A stretch of DNA of 64,000 bases from Hepsetus odoe (taxonomy: Eukaryota > Chordata > Actinopteri > Characiformes > Hepsetidae): the NCBI GenBank assembly GCA_017165825.1, contig CM029381.1, positions 2,325,054 through 2,389,053 on the forward strand, read 5' to 3'. Position 1 is the stretch's first letter; each line of letters begins with the position of its first letter. Shown in pieces: positions 36,750 to 47,800 of this stretch. A program made the position numbers and the translations under genes. The notes beneath the pieces are model-generated. The model ran no database searches. It saw only the letters and a program-made list of their open reading frames with translations, and had not been told where the DNA came from.

Positions 36750-37260
36750 TTTACTCCTCCGTGTTCCAGTCAAATATCAGTTTATGTAGACGATATTCTA
36801 TTAGCATCAAAATCAGAGGCAATGTGTAAAAAGGATACTTTAGCTCTGCTCAAATATCTAACTGATACGGGTAATAAGGTGAATAAAGATAAGCTACAAT
36901 ATTCAATTTTAATTTCAATTTCTTCTTGTATAGCGCCTTTTACAACAGAGTTGCCCCAAGGCACTTTACATTGGTGGTAGATGGTAGACAGGTTACAGTA
37001 ATAGAAGTTAAAGCCAGACGACTACGGAATATTGCAAAACTAGTGTTAAATATTTAGGACTTACACTCACGCCTGACGGTAGAACAGTAAATACAGAGAG
37101 AAAAACTGCAAAATTATCAGCGCCTAGGTCTAAAACAAAAAAACAACTGATGTCTTTTTTAGGTTTGTGCAGTGATTGTAGAGCATGGGTACCACATTTC
37201 GCTGAGGTAGTTCGCCCCTTGCAAAAAAGATCTGTGATACACCCCTTAACATGACCTCCC
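36750..37260 (+). pseudogene. Reverse transcriptase relic (internally deleted)
   Basis: Only parts remain: the catalytic Y-V-D-D motif (about 36782-36793) with following palm residues, then a connection-like stretch (Y-L-G-L-T-L-T-P-D-G, about 37050) in another frame. The fingers region expected between protease and YVDD is missing, and an unrelated repeat-like segment (about 36900-36980, GCGCCTTTTACAACAGAG) intervenes. Confidence 0.75.
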
Positions 37261-37467
37261 CTCTGCAATATACAGAGCAGGCCATGAAGGCATTTATATG
37301 AGCAATGAGAACAAGCCAATATTACCTAAATCTATGTACAAGTGGGCAGCAATACTGAGTCATGGGCGATGCCATGTCTCAACAGGAGGGATGGTAGGCC
37401 TGGTAAATAAACAATATACAACATATGGATTTAATATTTACACAAAAAAAAATCTTTTATATCAGAT

Positions 37468-37800
37468 TTGATGGCAACATCAGACCAAAGAGAGGAGCAT
37501 CCCCCAGCACCTTACCCTTTCCATACAATACATGTGGATCTCATTGAACTCAGCAATACTCAAGGTTACAAATATTGTTTGGTGCTGGTGGATATAAAAA
37601 CTCCAGACGCCCTAACAGTGGCCAGGGCCATATGCAAAAGAATAATACCCACTTTTGGGGTACCACAGAAATTGTACAGTGATAATGGCAGCCATTTTGT
37701 CAACGCAATAGTGAGAAAAATGGTTTTGAATTCAGGAACAGACTTAAAACCACACTGTAAAGAATCAACCTTAGAAAGTGAGGTAGGAGCCACGCAGTAA
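37468..37800 (+). pseudogene. Retroviral integrase core relic
   Basis: A 110-codon open frame with two catalytic aspartates of the DDE core in context: HVDLIEL near residue 23 and YSDNGSHF near residue 72. The frame stops before the expected glutamate region, and the N-terminal zinc domain is not recognisable. No RNase H domain was identified between this and the RT relic. Confidence 0.75.
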
Positions 37801-37919
37801 AGGGGGAAGTCTGACTACAAAGGGGGGTTGAGGTGTAGAAGCAGCTCGTCTCAAAGTCAGTGAAGAAACCAGCCCCCCCTTGCTGCTTTAGGGTATCCTA
37901 CCACACTTGAACCAATGTT

Positions 37920-39076
37920 GGGAAAAATCATAGTCCTTATAGTTACGTTCATGGTACTGTTTCAGGTTTTGATGTTACAATTTTATAGTCCACAGGAAAA
38001 TCATGACGAGAGACATGAGAGGTGCTGAACAATGTCAATGAACTCCACGGACCAGGAAATGTAACCATACTGATCACACAGATGATTGGTATCGCTATGC
38101 TGAGCTGGAAGCAAGGAATAGAAATGGATGTTATGTTTGTACTTTTATGCCTGTATCATCCACTCATCCTAGTTTGACTGCTCTCCCATTGCCCTTATCT
38201 GAGTCTGAGTGCGTAATTGAGCACACCTACCTGGAAATTGGAGTGGGGTTTGTGCTCCAGTAAGAGTTACGGACCACACGTTTATCATATCTAAAGGTAA
38301 CACATCACACACAGGGGGGCGAAAAGCAATAAAAGACTCCGGAACGCCTCCTAATGCCATGTCAGGGAACACGGAACCCATCCAGCGAACTACACTAATT
38401 GGCTATGTGTCCAGCGAGCCTGTGAACCATCACCCAGCGGCTGGGGTGCGGTCCGTGTCTCAAGGGCACGAAGGTCGCTGGTGGAAGTCCAACCCCACGA
38501 TTCAGTCCGGGGGTCCGATGTACCTGAGGAGCATAAGCACTGGACTCCCGGGAGTAAGGTGGCATTGGCTCTGTTCCCCTGGGTGGGAGTAAAAACGAAC
38601 CTGTTTAGAATTGAAACCATAGATTATCGATTGAGTCTATTTTTAAACGCTAGTATAAAAGCAGGGGAAACAAACAATGAGGAGCAGTCCAGCATGAGGA
38701 TGATGGTGCTACAAAATCGAATGGTACTTGATTTACTAACCGCTGAGAAAGGAGGGGTTTGTGTAAAGTTAAATGATACTTGTTGTACGTATATTCCTGA
38801 CAGCACTAGTGAAGGACATGAGGTAACTGAGGCCATAGACCACATGAAGAAAATCCAACATGCTATGTCCCAAGACAATGTTTACCCACCATGGGACCCT
38901 TCTCCTGGTTCCTATCCGGAGGATGGAAACTGACGCTTTTGAGATTAATGCTACCCGGGGTTACTGAGCTTCTATTATTTTGTCTTTTCACAGGATGTGT
39001 CATCCCTTGCTTGAGAGCAATGCTGTCCAGAATGATAGGGCAGTCAACGCGAGACGTGATGCTGAGTGATGAATAG
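37920..39076 (+). pseudogene. Retroviral envelope relic
   Basis: The surface part is fragmentary but keeps a CYVC (CXXC-type) motif at 38129-38140. The transmembrane part (open frame 38481-38933) keeps an immunosuppressive-domain-like helix and the C-X6-C-C motif at 38760-38786. A membrane-spanning stretch (about 38965-39015) is in a different frame. CXXC together with CX6CC indicates a gamma-type, covalently linked envelope. Several stops lie in 38220-38590. Confidence 0.75.
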
Positions 39077-39251
39077 TTCACCCTCCTCTCAGACAACAAA
39101 GAAAACGAATGCAGCGATGTAGAGATCAATTTATAAAAACTTTCAACTAAGTGTAAATTGTTAAAGGTGTTATGAAAATGAAGGTACTGCAGAAAACTGA
39201 GAAGAGATGTAGTGCTGGAATGAGAGAATTTGACATTCATCAATGATAAAC

Positions 39252-39606
39252 AGGAGGGAACTGTTAAGAAAATCATAAATATTTTATCATTGATGATGAA
39301 CTGTTGTCGATATCCTTCTTTATTCACGACTTCTGCAAAAAGCTTGGTACGACAGTTGAACTTTGTGCCTGAACCTTTCCAGACACAGAATTCCTCTTCT
39401 CTGTTTATAATTTTGTAACAAGGAATGTGGGCTAATTACTCTGTAAAATCAGGAAAGTCAATAAAAGGCTTGCAGAGCGAGAAGCACTTCGGATGAGGTA
39501 ACTGGTTTTGGCTGGTGCCTGGCTCCCCTTGCAAGTAAAAACTGCAGATCCTGTGTCTGGTGTTTTCCTTCGTTCTACTGTCTCTGCGTACAGGACTGTT
39601 CTGACA
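39252..39606 (+). repeat. Polypurine tract and 3' LTR
   Basis: AGGAGGGAA (39252-39260) is the polypurine tract. The LTR runs from TGTTAAG at 39262 to CTGACA at 39606 and mirrors the left LTR with small indels and substitutions. CCTGC after it completes the target-site duplication. Confidence 0.9.
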
Positions 39607-39611
39607 CCTGC

Positions 39612-42600
39612 CCCGGCCACCCTCAGAATCTTCATCAGGATCATCTTATGGAGCTTCAGGATCATCAGGTGCTTGGACTTGATCTCCTGTTGATAAATGA
39701 CAAGCACAACAGCTCAAATGACCCAGTCAACCCACGCACTGATTTTCCTAAGCTAACTAGAAACTGTTGAACGCACAGAGGTTCTGCTGAATTTGGGCTC
39801 TCACAACTTTCGCCGCTTCCGCTTTCTAAAATAAAAAGAATTAAAGAAAATCCTTCATGGTTTGTGGTGTGATGAGGATTATTGGACATTTTGGGCAAAA
39901 AAAACCTCTTTAGACATTGTGAATTTGGAGGAAGGTGAAGCTTCATTGACCCCAGCCGGGTCACACGTCCCATCTTTCGCAGTCCTGTACATGCTGCTCC
40001 TCCTCTTCCAGCTTTCTTCCAAGTGACAACTCATTTAAATAGAAGTGATTTATAAAAGATGTAAAAAAGGAAGAGAAAATGAACAACCTGATCTGTCATT
40101 CGAGGCCTGGTCTTTTTTTTTGGGGGGGTGGCACCTCTCACTCGCTGCCTCTGCGTATTGATTGGATTGACCCGTGCTGTTGAGGGCCTGAAGGATTTTT
40201 CCATTTTCACACCCAGTTAGAAACGTTCACTCCAGCCCTGAAGCCCCACAGCTCTGCAGTGTTTAACACGAGCAGGGTGGGAGTTTGGAGGGTTGTCTGC
40301 CTGCTTTGCCCAGATTAGTGTTGTCCCTGCTCAGACACCCCTCATCCAGACCTTTATGGACTCAGCTAATTAGCTAAAGTGCTAAAGAGTATTAAAAGAT
40401 ATATGGGAGCATCACAGAAGGGAATCCTGTCTTTGCCACAGTTGGTCTGAAAACGCCGGTTTATTAGTTTGTAATAAACTTACAGACCGGGAGGGATGGT
40501 GGTGCCCCACAGTGAGAAGGTCCTGGGTTCGATTCCCAGGCAGGATGGTCTGGGTCTTTTATGTCTGGCCTTTTCTGCGTGCTTCCTCCGGGAGCTCTGG
40601 TTTCCTCCCACCATCCAAAGACCAGCATGTCAGGTGGATTGTAGATGCAAGCGGCTCAGAAAATGAGTGAGAGAGTGAGAAATTTTAGAGTTTGACCTAC
40701 ACTAGACGGCACTTTTGGGTCGACTGTTATTTCAGCTCCATTTCGAGGCCTTCGGTTCAAGTCGGTCCTCAGTAGCTCGGGCCTGCGGCTCGACACTGCA
40801 GACAAACATGATGGAACTTGGAAGTTTGTTTTTGTTCAAATAATCTCTTTTCTTATGCCGACAAAATTCATAAAAATTCCCAGATATGTTTAATTCCAAG
40901 GACTTCTTTGCGCTCCGGACTCTGGTTTCCCGGTGCAGTTTCTCAAGGACAGGTCTCCAACAAGGTCTCATGTTCAGCAAATGAAATATTCTCCACGGGG
41001 GGGCACAGTCTTTTTTCACGCTTCTTAAGGGACTGGTCCAAATTTTGAGCCATTCAACCAAACAAATACTGATTCTGAACCTGCAAAGTCTCAAAGTTCC
41101 CAGCTGGAACCAAAGAATTTCATGACTGAGTGTGTCTTCTTTCTTCACTTCCTGTGTGTCCCAGCCCCTCTACCATCGATGAAGCCTTGATTACAGTAGA
41201 AATGTTTGTGGAAATGTTTCAGAAATCCTAAACAAACTGGTTTAAAGAGTCTAAACGAGTAGAAGATTTTACAAAACCTTTAAAAGAACGGGTTCAAGAA
41301 ACCTTCTGGTTAAAAAGGTTCAAGTGAAGCTTTGTACGGACTGTTTGACCCTGAATATTACTCACCGCTTCTGTTTTCCCTAAAAACACTGGCGACATCT
41401 GCTGGTCAAAATTGTGAAAGTGAAAGTGACTATTCGAACACCCGCTAAACAACAACAAAATATTTCCTCTGTGTTCAGCCCACACACACTGTCCAGCAGC
41501 CATGTCCAGCTCTGAGGACCATGGAGTGGACTAGGTTGTGCAGCAAATCAAAAAAACTTGAAGGAACACCTTTGTTCCTCAGTCGGTTCCTGAACAGTGT
41601 TTGCAGTATTGGAGGACGTTATCCTGCTGAAAGAGGACACTGCCATTGATCTGATGGATGCCATTGATCCATCAGAACAGTCCACCTTCTATCATCAGTC
41701 CATGGTCATGATCTTTGGCGGTGGATAGGGGTTAGCATGGATGCTCTGACCGGTCTGCAGCCCTATTCACAGCTGCACTGTGTGTTTGAACAACTTTCTA
41801 TTAGAACCAGCAGGACCTTTTCAGTGATTTGGGCTGCAGTGCTGCAGGTCTAGTCATTCTCTGAGGAATGGAGGTGGGCAAACTAGACTTTTCTCTTTGC
41901 CCTCCCACGCTTTGCTCCATCAATCAACGAAGGCCAGAATTGAAAGTTTTTGCATTTTCTAGCCCAGCAGAGCTCACGCTGACGGCCTGGACGAGCGGCA
42001 GCTTCGACGCTGCGTCAGCTCCTAGCGCTCAGGCTCCTTCAGGCCTGGTCAGCTCCATCGACAGGCTTCACATCAGGCCTCTGTGAACAAGCAGGTCCTC
42101 CTGGACCCCATCATGTGAAGGGGACATTGTGGCTGTGGACAGCAGGACCGGCGTGTGAGCTGTGTCACAGCCCAGCGGGGCCGAGCCTCGCCGCCACTGT
42201 AAACGACAAATGTTGCTCTTGCCTGCTTAAATTACAGTTTATAAAAAATAACCACGCTTCAGTGTACTGATCATTTAGGTGGACTGTTTGATTAATTATG
42301 GAGGGGCGGGGCTAAACTGCTATCAGCTAATGCATGTCAATGTGCCCTTGTGATGTCACAAAAACTGCACTCAAAGCAGGCTATGTTTTTTCTTTCTTTG
42401 CAGATTAAAGGCAGGCGGTTTAAAAACTAAAGAACTTAACAACAACAAAAAAAAATGTATGTTTACCACATTTATGTGTATTTAAATGTAGTTTCAAAAT
42501 CTTCTTTAAGGTTTTCCACACAGCATGACACTTTACTTTTCCTCCTCTTTTCCTCCTCTTTTCCTCCTCATGGCTTCTGTCTTCTTCGCTCTGTTCAGAT

Positions 42601-42776
42601 GTCTTTTAGTGTGTTAGATTTAAGGCACAGTGTAATAAGTGATAAATAAACTGCTTGGATTGGCCGCGTCCCAATAAGCGCTAGCGCACCCCGTCCTTTC
42701 TGGCGGACTCTGGAGTGTACAGACACACCTGAGTGGACTTGCTCCGTTTTTTTTTTGTTTTATTTCCCTTTTTGTT

Positions 42777-42780
<4 letters not shown>
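39612..42780. other. Repeat-rich intergenic region before camsap1
   Basis: No gene recognised. 40490-40660 is a dispersed repeat (GAAGGTCCTGGGTTCGATTC and GGTTTCCTCCCACCATCCAAAGACCAGCATG, widespread in fish). 41410-41510 resembles a SINE tail. 41530-41860 resembles a fish DNA-transposon relic (GTTATCCTGCTGAAAGAGG, GGCGGTGGATAGGGGTTAGCATGG). The rest shows nothing. Confidence 0.55.
40490..40660 (+). mobile_element. Dispersed tRNA-like headed repeat
   Basis: Contains a B-box-like GGTTCGATTCCC at about 40528 and the very common fish motif GGTTTCCTCCCACC-TCCAAAGA. The family name is not assigned. Confidence 0.55.
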
Positions 42781-42822
<42 letters not shown>

Positions 42823-43149
42823 CGGGAAATGAAGGGACCCTAGCTAGTGTGCGCGGCGGCGTTTGGATCGCGCGCTAGGTGGAGGTGGCGCATGCGCACT
42901 TTGGCGCAGGGAGACAAAACAGCTCGGCGGAGCGGGACGGGCTGCTGCTGTGGCGGCGGGGCGGTGGGGAGACGTGCGGAGCTGCTGATCCGCTCCGGCT
43001 CTTTCGGAGTCCCGCTTCGGCGCTCTCGGCGGCGCGGGCTGTGATGTAGCGCAGGCCGCCGCCGGGCTGCTGTCGCTGGGCGGGAGAACGGGAGTCTCTC
43101 CCAGCCTGGATCAGCGCTTCACCGCCTCCACTGATCTCCACCCCTGAAG
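42781..43149 (+). promoter_or_regulatory. camsap1: camsap1 CpG promoter and non-coding first exon
   Basis: After a (GT)n array (42780-42816) the sequence becomes strongly GC- and CpG-rich (42850-43100), unlike its neighbours. It contains a palindromic GCGCATGCGC at 42888-42897, matching the NRF1 core, and no TATA box. The first exon ends at 43149 (CTGAAG/GTGAGT). The start site is not determinable. The coding start lies in the next exon. Confidence 0.75.
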
Positions 43150-44023
43150 GTGAGTCCAGCCCTGTCCGGGCTCCACATCCCGCCGGGCTTTTCCACAGCA
43201 CACACCTGTCAGGAGTCCCTGCATCCTGACACCTCCATCCTCCATCCGTTCATCCATTCATCCATTCATTCACTTCACTCACTCACTGGTCCTCCTGGTC
43301 CATTAGGCTCATTTTTCCTACAGACTCAGAGTCCTGTCCTGCATGGGAGACAGCCAGACTGCGTGTCCTGGGGAAGCCTCGGCCTGGTCTGTTTGGGCTC
43401 GTGTGGTCACAGCCTGTTTATGTTTTTTTACATCACACATCGTCTGGGACCTGGAACGGATTTAAATTGGTGCTTTTATTTTCTTGTCCCAGGTCCAAAA
43501 TCCTCTCCGGGCACGTTTCTTCAGTTTGTGACAAGCTGTTTGTGATTTTTACACCACACAAGGTCTGGGTTTGAAGAGACGGGTCTATTTTCTCGGAGGT
43601 GCAGGTGTAAAGATAAAATCCACCCCGGGATTTCGCTCCAGCTCCGTAGATTCCGCTTTACCGGCGGCTGGAGCTCCGCAGGGAAACCAGGCGGTCGGAG
43701 CCAAATCCCGGATCAGTGGATTCAGGGCTTACTGGACCTGGACTTTACATCCCTGACGGAACAAATGCATTTAATTAGACCCGCTCCGGATCGATGGTGT
43801 GGAGAAAAAAAGGCAAACGGCTTGTTTGAACACAATGTGCTTGGCAGCTTTTATTCTACCCGAGTTGTCCACCTCTGTTTTGTGACAGACGGTCTCACTG
43901 AAGCGTGTGTGTGTCCACCAGGATAATCAGATCTGTCCTCCCCGCTGGATGGTGCTGGGCTCCAGCAGAAAGGTTCGTGTCTGTGATCTCCGGCTCCTGA
44001 CTGTCTGCTCTTTGCTGTTACAG
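43150..44023 (+). other. camsap1: camsap1 intron 1
   Basis: Begins GTGAGT and ends TTACAG. It contains a short CATT/CACT tetranucleotide repeat (about 43245-43290) and nothing else recognisable. Confidence 0.6.
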
Positions 44024-44024
44024 G

Positions 44025-44434
44025 ATGGACGTAGGTGCGGCCGGTGGAGGGGACGGAGGCCCGAGGAGAGTGGACTCGGTCGAGGGGGGCCTGGACATCG
44101 TCCCGCTGGAGCTGTATGACTCAGCCCGGGCCAAAATAGACGCCAACCTCCGATGGCTGTTTGCCAAGGCTTATGGAGAAGGCAAGTGTCTTCTCGGTTC
44201 CTTTCTTCCCTTTTGTCCACCTCTCATCTGGTCACTCGGGTCTTTGAGACACTAAAGGATCTTGCATTTTCCTTGCATTTGAACTTTCTCTGAGGTCTTC
44301 AGTAAATGTTATTCATTTCCAAATAATTTTCAATTTTTTATCTCTTAGAACTAATCTTTTATTTGGTTGTGCCTTTGTGCCTTTTATGCTCTTTCCTGAT
44401 TGGTCCGTATAGTTTAGACTTTAGAGTATTAGGG

Positions 44435-44466
<32 letters not shown>

Positions 44467-44856
44467 AAATTTGCCAGGTTTTTCGTGTTTTTGTTTTTTT
44501 GAGATTCTGCAGCTCAGATTCCATGCACAGGCCGCACAGACTGAAACCGGCAGTGTTTATCACTCCCTCAAACTTTTCACATCCATGTTTCTACCAGAAG
44601 GGCCCTTTAAACTCCACCAGCTCTGTTTCTTTCGGGCTGTATTTCCTCATAACGGGTGGGACTGTGATCCCTGCAGCATCAGACCTGCTCACAGAAAGGT
44701 CTGAACCAGTCTGAGATGAGCTAGGGGTCAGAGACGTTCTGCCGTCCCACAGGTCAGGCTAACGTCCCGTTCCAGCTGGACTGCATTACAGTGGCAGTGT
44801 GAGTCATGTAGGATCATGTCCATGTGTTCCTATGAGGTGAGGCACACTTCTCCCAG

Positions 44857-44887
<31 letters not shown>

Positions 44888-47800
44888 TGGAGAAAAAGAG
44901 GGAAAAGTGAGCATGAGTGTTTGTTCCCACGTTGTAAGTCAGCACTTTCTGTCTTTCTGTGGTCAGTTGAATTAGAATGCATTTGGCTATCAGCCAGACA
45001 GAGCATCAGTCTTGTGTGTGTGTGTGTGCGTGCGCGCATATGCGTGGGGGGGGGGTAAAATCAGACAAAAAAGCAAGCAGAGGATGGCATGTGCTGCCAA
45101 GACTAGATCTGTTATTTACACACACGTATATTATGGTGTCATCCCAGGGGCTGCCTGTGAGTTCAGCTGCGGGAACGCCCTTTTGATTGTGTTCATTTCT
45201 AATGTGTGTGTGTGTGTGCGCGCGCGTGTTAATCTGTGTCCAGAGCTGTTTTTATTACAGCTCCTTCAGCCTCATCGTACAACAGAAATTAAAGCAGCAG
45301 TGTGACCTCACTAATCCCTTAGACAGATATACTCTCCCATGTGTGTGTGTGAGTGTGCGAGAGAGAGAGTCTGTAAATAGATGGATTACCCTGCTGATGA
45401 TGGATAACCTGTCACTTTTTGGAGTTTAGGTCCAACGCCAGCCTGATCCAGTGAATCAGTGAGCTTCATGAAGGAGTGACTGAAGGGCCTTTATTGTGGT
45501 TCGGTTCTGATTCTGGAGAGTCCACGTCCAGAACAGGGGAGTTGAAGCAGATCTTTCAGAAGCCTGGTTCTTACGATGGGGATAAAACAAATCTTTACAT
45601 AGAAGTGATGTTGTGTGTTGATGATACAATTCACACTGTTCCCTTCTCAGTCCCTTCAGTCCATGAATGGAGATTAATCTGAAAGACAGCGGTAGTCTGG
45701 CACAGTCTAGCCCAGGATGGGAAGGCTGTGGGTTCAGCTTCAGGCCTTGGTGGGTCAGAGCTGATGTGAGGGGACCCCACGCAGTATTAGGCAGGTGGTT
45801 TTAATGTGATGGTGTAAATCTGTCCTAACAGCACAATAACACAGACGGCCTGTTTCATTTTAAGGTAGATTTTTGAAACATTGTTTATTCTCGTTATTAA
45901 AACCTCTCGTGGGAAAATGAAAACACAAGGGGGGAAACAGCCAGGCCTTGAAGGTGGGAGTCGGCCTTGAAGGTGGGAGCCGGTCTGGCTATTTTGATGA
46001 TGAGAAGAATAAAACATGTTTACAGTAAACAGGTGTGTGAAAGATTTAGTTTTAAAGAAGCGGTACATCCTGTCTGAGACTAATGGGCTCGCGTGTGTCT
46101 GTGTTTGAGCTGATTTTCAGGAATTATCTTCACGCTGGGGCTTTATGTCTGAGCAAAGGGCGTGGTCAGTCGACTCCAGCCACGGGAAGAGCCCCTGACC
46201 CATTTATGTGTGTTATTTATTAATGAGAGGGCCGGGACGCTCACAGCATGTGCAGAGACGTCCACGCGGTCTTCATGTATCCCGAGGAGTCCCTTCAACG
46301 GTGACTGGAACGCTGTGTTTACGGAGCAGAACCAGTGTCACCCTGATCTGGTCGCTCAGCAGTGCGGCCACGTGTCTGGAGTCCAAATTTATGCTTCTCC
46401 GTTGTAGAAATGGAGCTTCAACGTTAACGTTTATACAAGACGTCAGTAATCGTCCAGATAAGTTCTGGGATGTATTTACAGAAAATATCTCTAGCCATTC
46501 AGCCCTCCAGCTCTTCATGAAGGTGGAAGCGGTTTGGGACATGGTTTGACTTGCTGTCCACCTCAAACATGAACTTCAGTGCTGCAGCCAGCCACAGTTA
46601 TAAGGAGGGATCTGGGTTTAGGTCACTGATATTCATGACTGATTCTGGATCAGCTCTCCTGGAAAAAGACCCTGTTGTTTAAAAGAGTGGCTGAAATTTA
46701 GATGATAGTTAGTCATAACGTGTCCCAAACTACACCCTCAAGTCTGCTCCACCTTAAGAACCTGTAGGAGGGAGTCAGAGCTGTTCACAGGGTGAAAGGA
46801 ACCAGACGTCCCTCCCTGACATGAGTGAGTGGCTGATGCCTGAGACACTGTTTGAGTTTGGAGGAGTGAAGATCATTTCCTGTAATAGAGAGTTGGAGTC
46901 TGTGGACGAGGCTTTCGTTCTCGGAGAAAGATGGTGGGATTCAGCGTAGTGTCTCTTTGGGCACTTTAAGTTAAGGCTTCGTCTCTGTTCCGTCTGAAAG
47001 AAATGCAGTGTTTGGTCGCTCTCCAGTTTCACAGGCTGTATAGCCAGACTGGTTCCTGGAAACCAGCAGTGAACCCTGCACAGCCTTTTGTCTGCAGTTG
47101 TTCAACAAGAACAATACCTTATTGAAGGGGACGGACATTAATAGTGTGAGAGTGTGTGTCAGCTTTAATCCTGCTGCCATGTTAAAGTGAGCAAAGCACT
47201 CTTGGGGTTCTGTCGTCCTCGTTCTGGGGGTTTTGTCCCATTTGGACACCCTCTCTGCTCTCCTGGCGTGGCCTTTAGTCAGGGGCGCATTAATAGGAAT
47301 GCTGCTGTGGCCCAGAATTCCTTGTGGGACAGAAAACAGCCAGTTGCAGGGTGGTTTGTTCCCTGAGCAGCATGGAAGAGAGTGTGTCTCAAGTAAACCT
47401 GGTCTCTTTGGACAAGAGGACCCCTGAGCACCATTTGGGGACTGTCCTCAAAATGTTCGCTTAAAGCTCAGCACTATCACACCCCTCCCCCTGGTGCATG
47501 CTGGTTATTAGAGAGCCTCCCCATGGTTAATCTCCCTCAGACTCTAATCTGATTGGCTGACCCCTGATCCTGTTGGTGTTGGGAAATCTGAAAATGACTC
47601 TGGTATTGGCGCCTTAGGTTCCTGATGGACATCTGGGCTTGAGATGATTTGGCCGTTGCTCACAACTGGACAAAATGTCGATGTCCAGTGAACTAAGAGC
47701 ATGAAAGGATGAGATTCCTGCTTCACAATGAACGATCACTGGAACTGGAGTTTGAGACACAGTTTCTCTTCCAGGTTTGGGAGTGCTAGTTCCAGTTCAG

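Larger units (their letters stand above)
32606..39606 (+). mobile_element. Degenerate endogenous retrovirus with paired LTRs
   Basis: Two direct LTRs of about 343 bp flank an internal region with relics of gag, protease, polymerase and envelope in retroviral order. The element begins TG and ends CA and is bounded by a 5-bp duplication CCTGC (32601-32605 and 39607-39611), so both ends of one insertion are preserved. A tRNA-Tyr-like primer site follows the left LTR and a purine tract precedes the right LTR. All genes are broken by stops, frameshifts or deletions, and two SINE copies are nested inside. The envelope pattern suggests gamma/epsilon-type affinity. It is not competent. Confidence 0.9.

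Noticed and set aside
36900..36980. Continuation of the reverse transcriptase through this segment
   Set aside because: GCGCCTTTTACAACAGAG and what follows resemble a common fish repeat and break polymerase similarity on both sides.
32606..39606. An intact or active retrovirus
   Set aside because: Every gene is interrupted or partly deleted, the LTRs differ at many positions and SINEs are nested inside.
46273..46566. Minus-strand 97-codon open frame in camsap1 intron 2
   Set aside because: It looks faintly transposase-like, but I could not match any motif or boundary, so I leave it unannotated.
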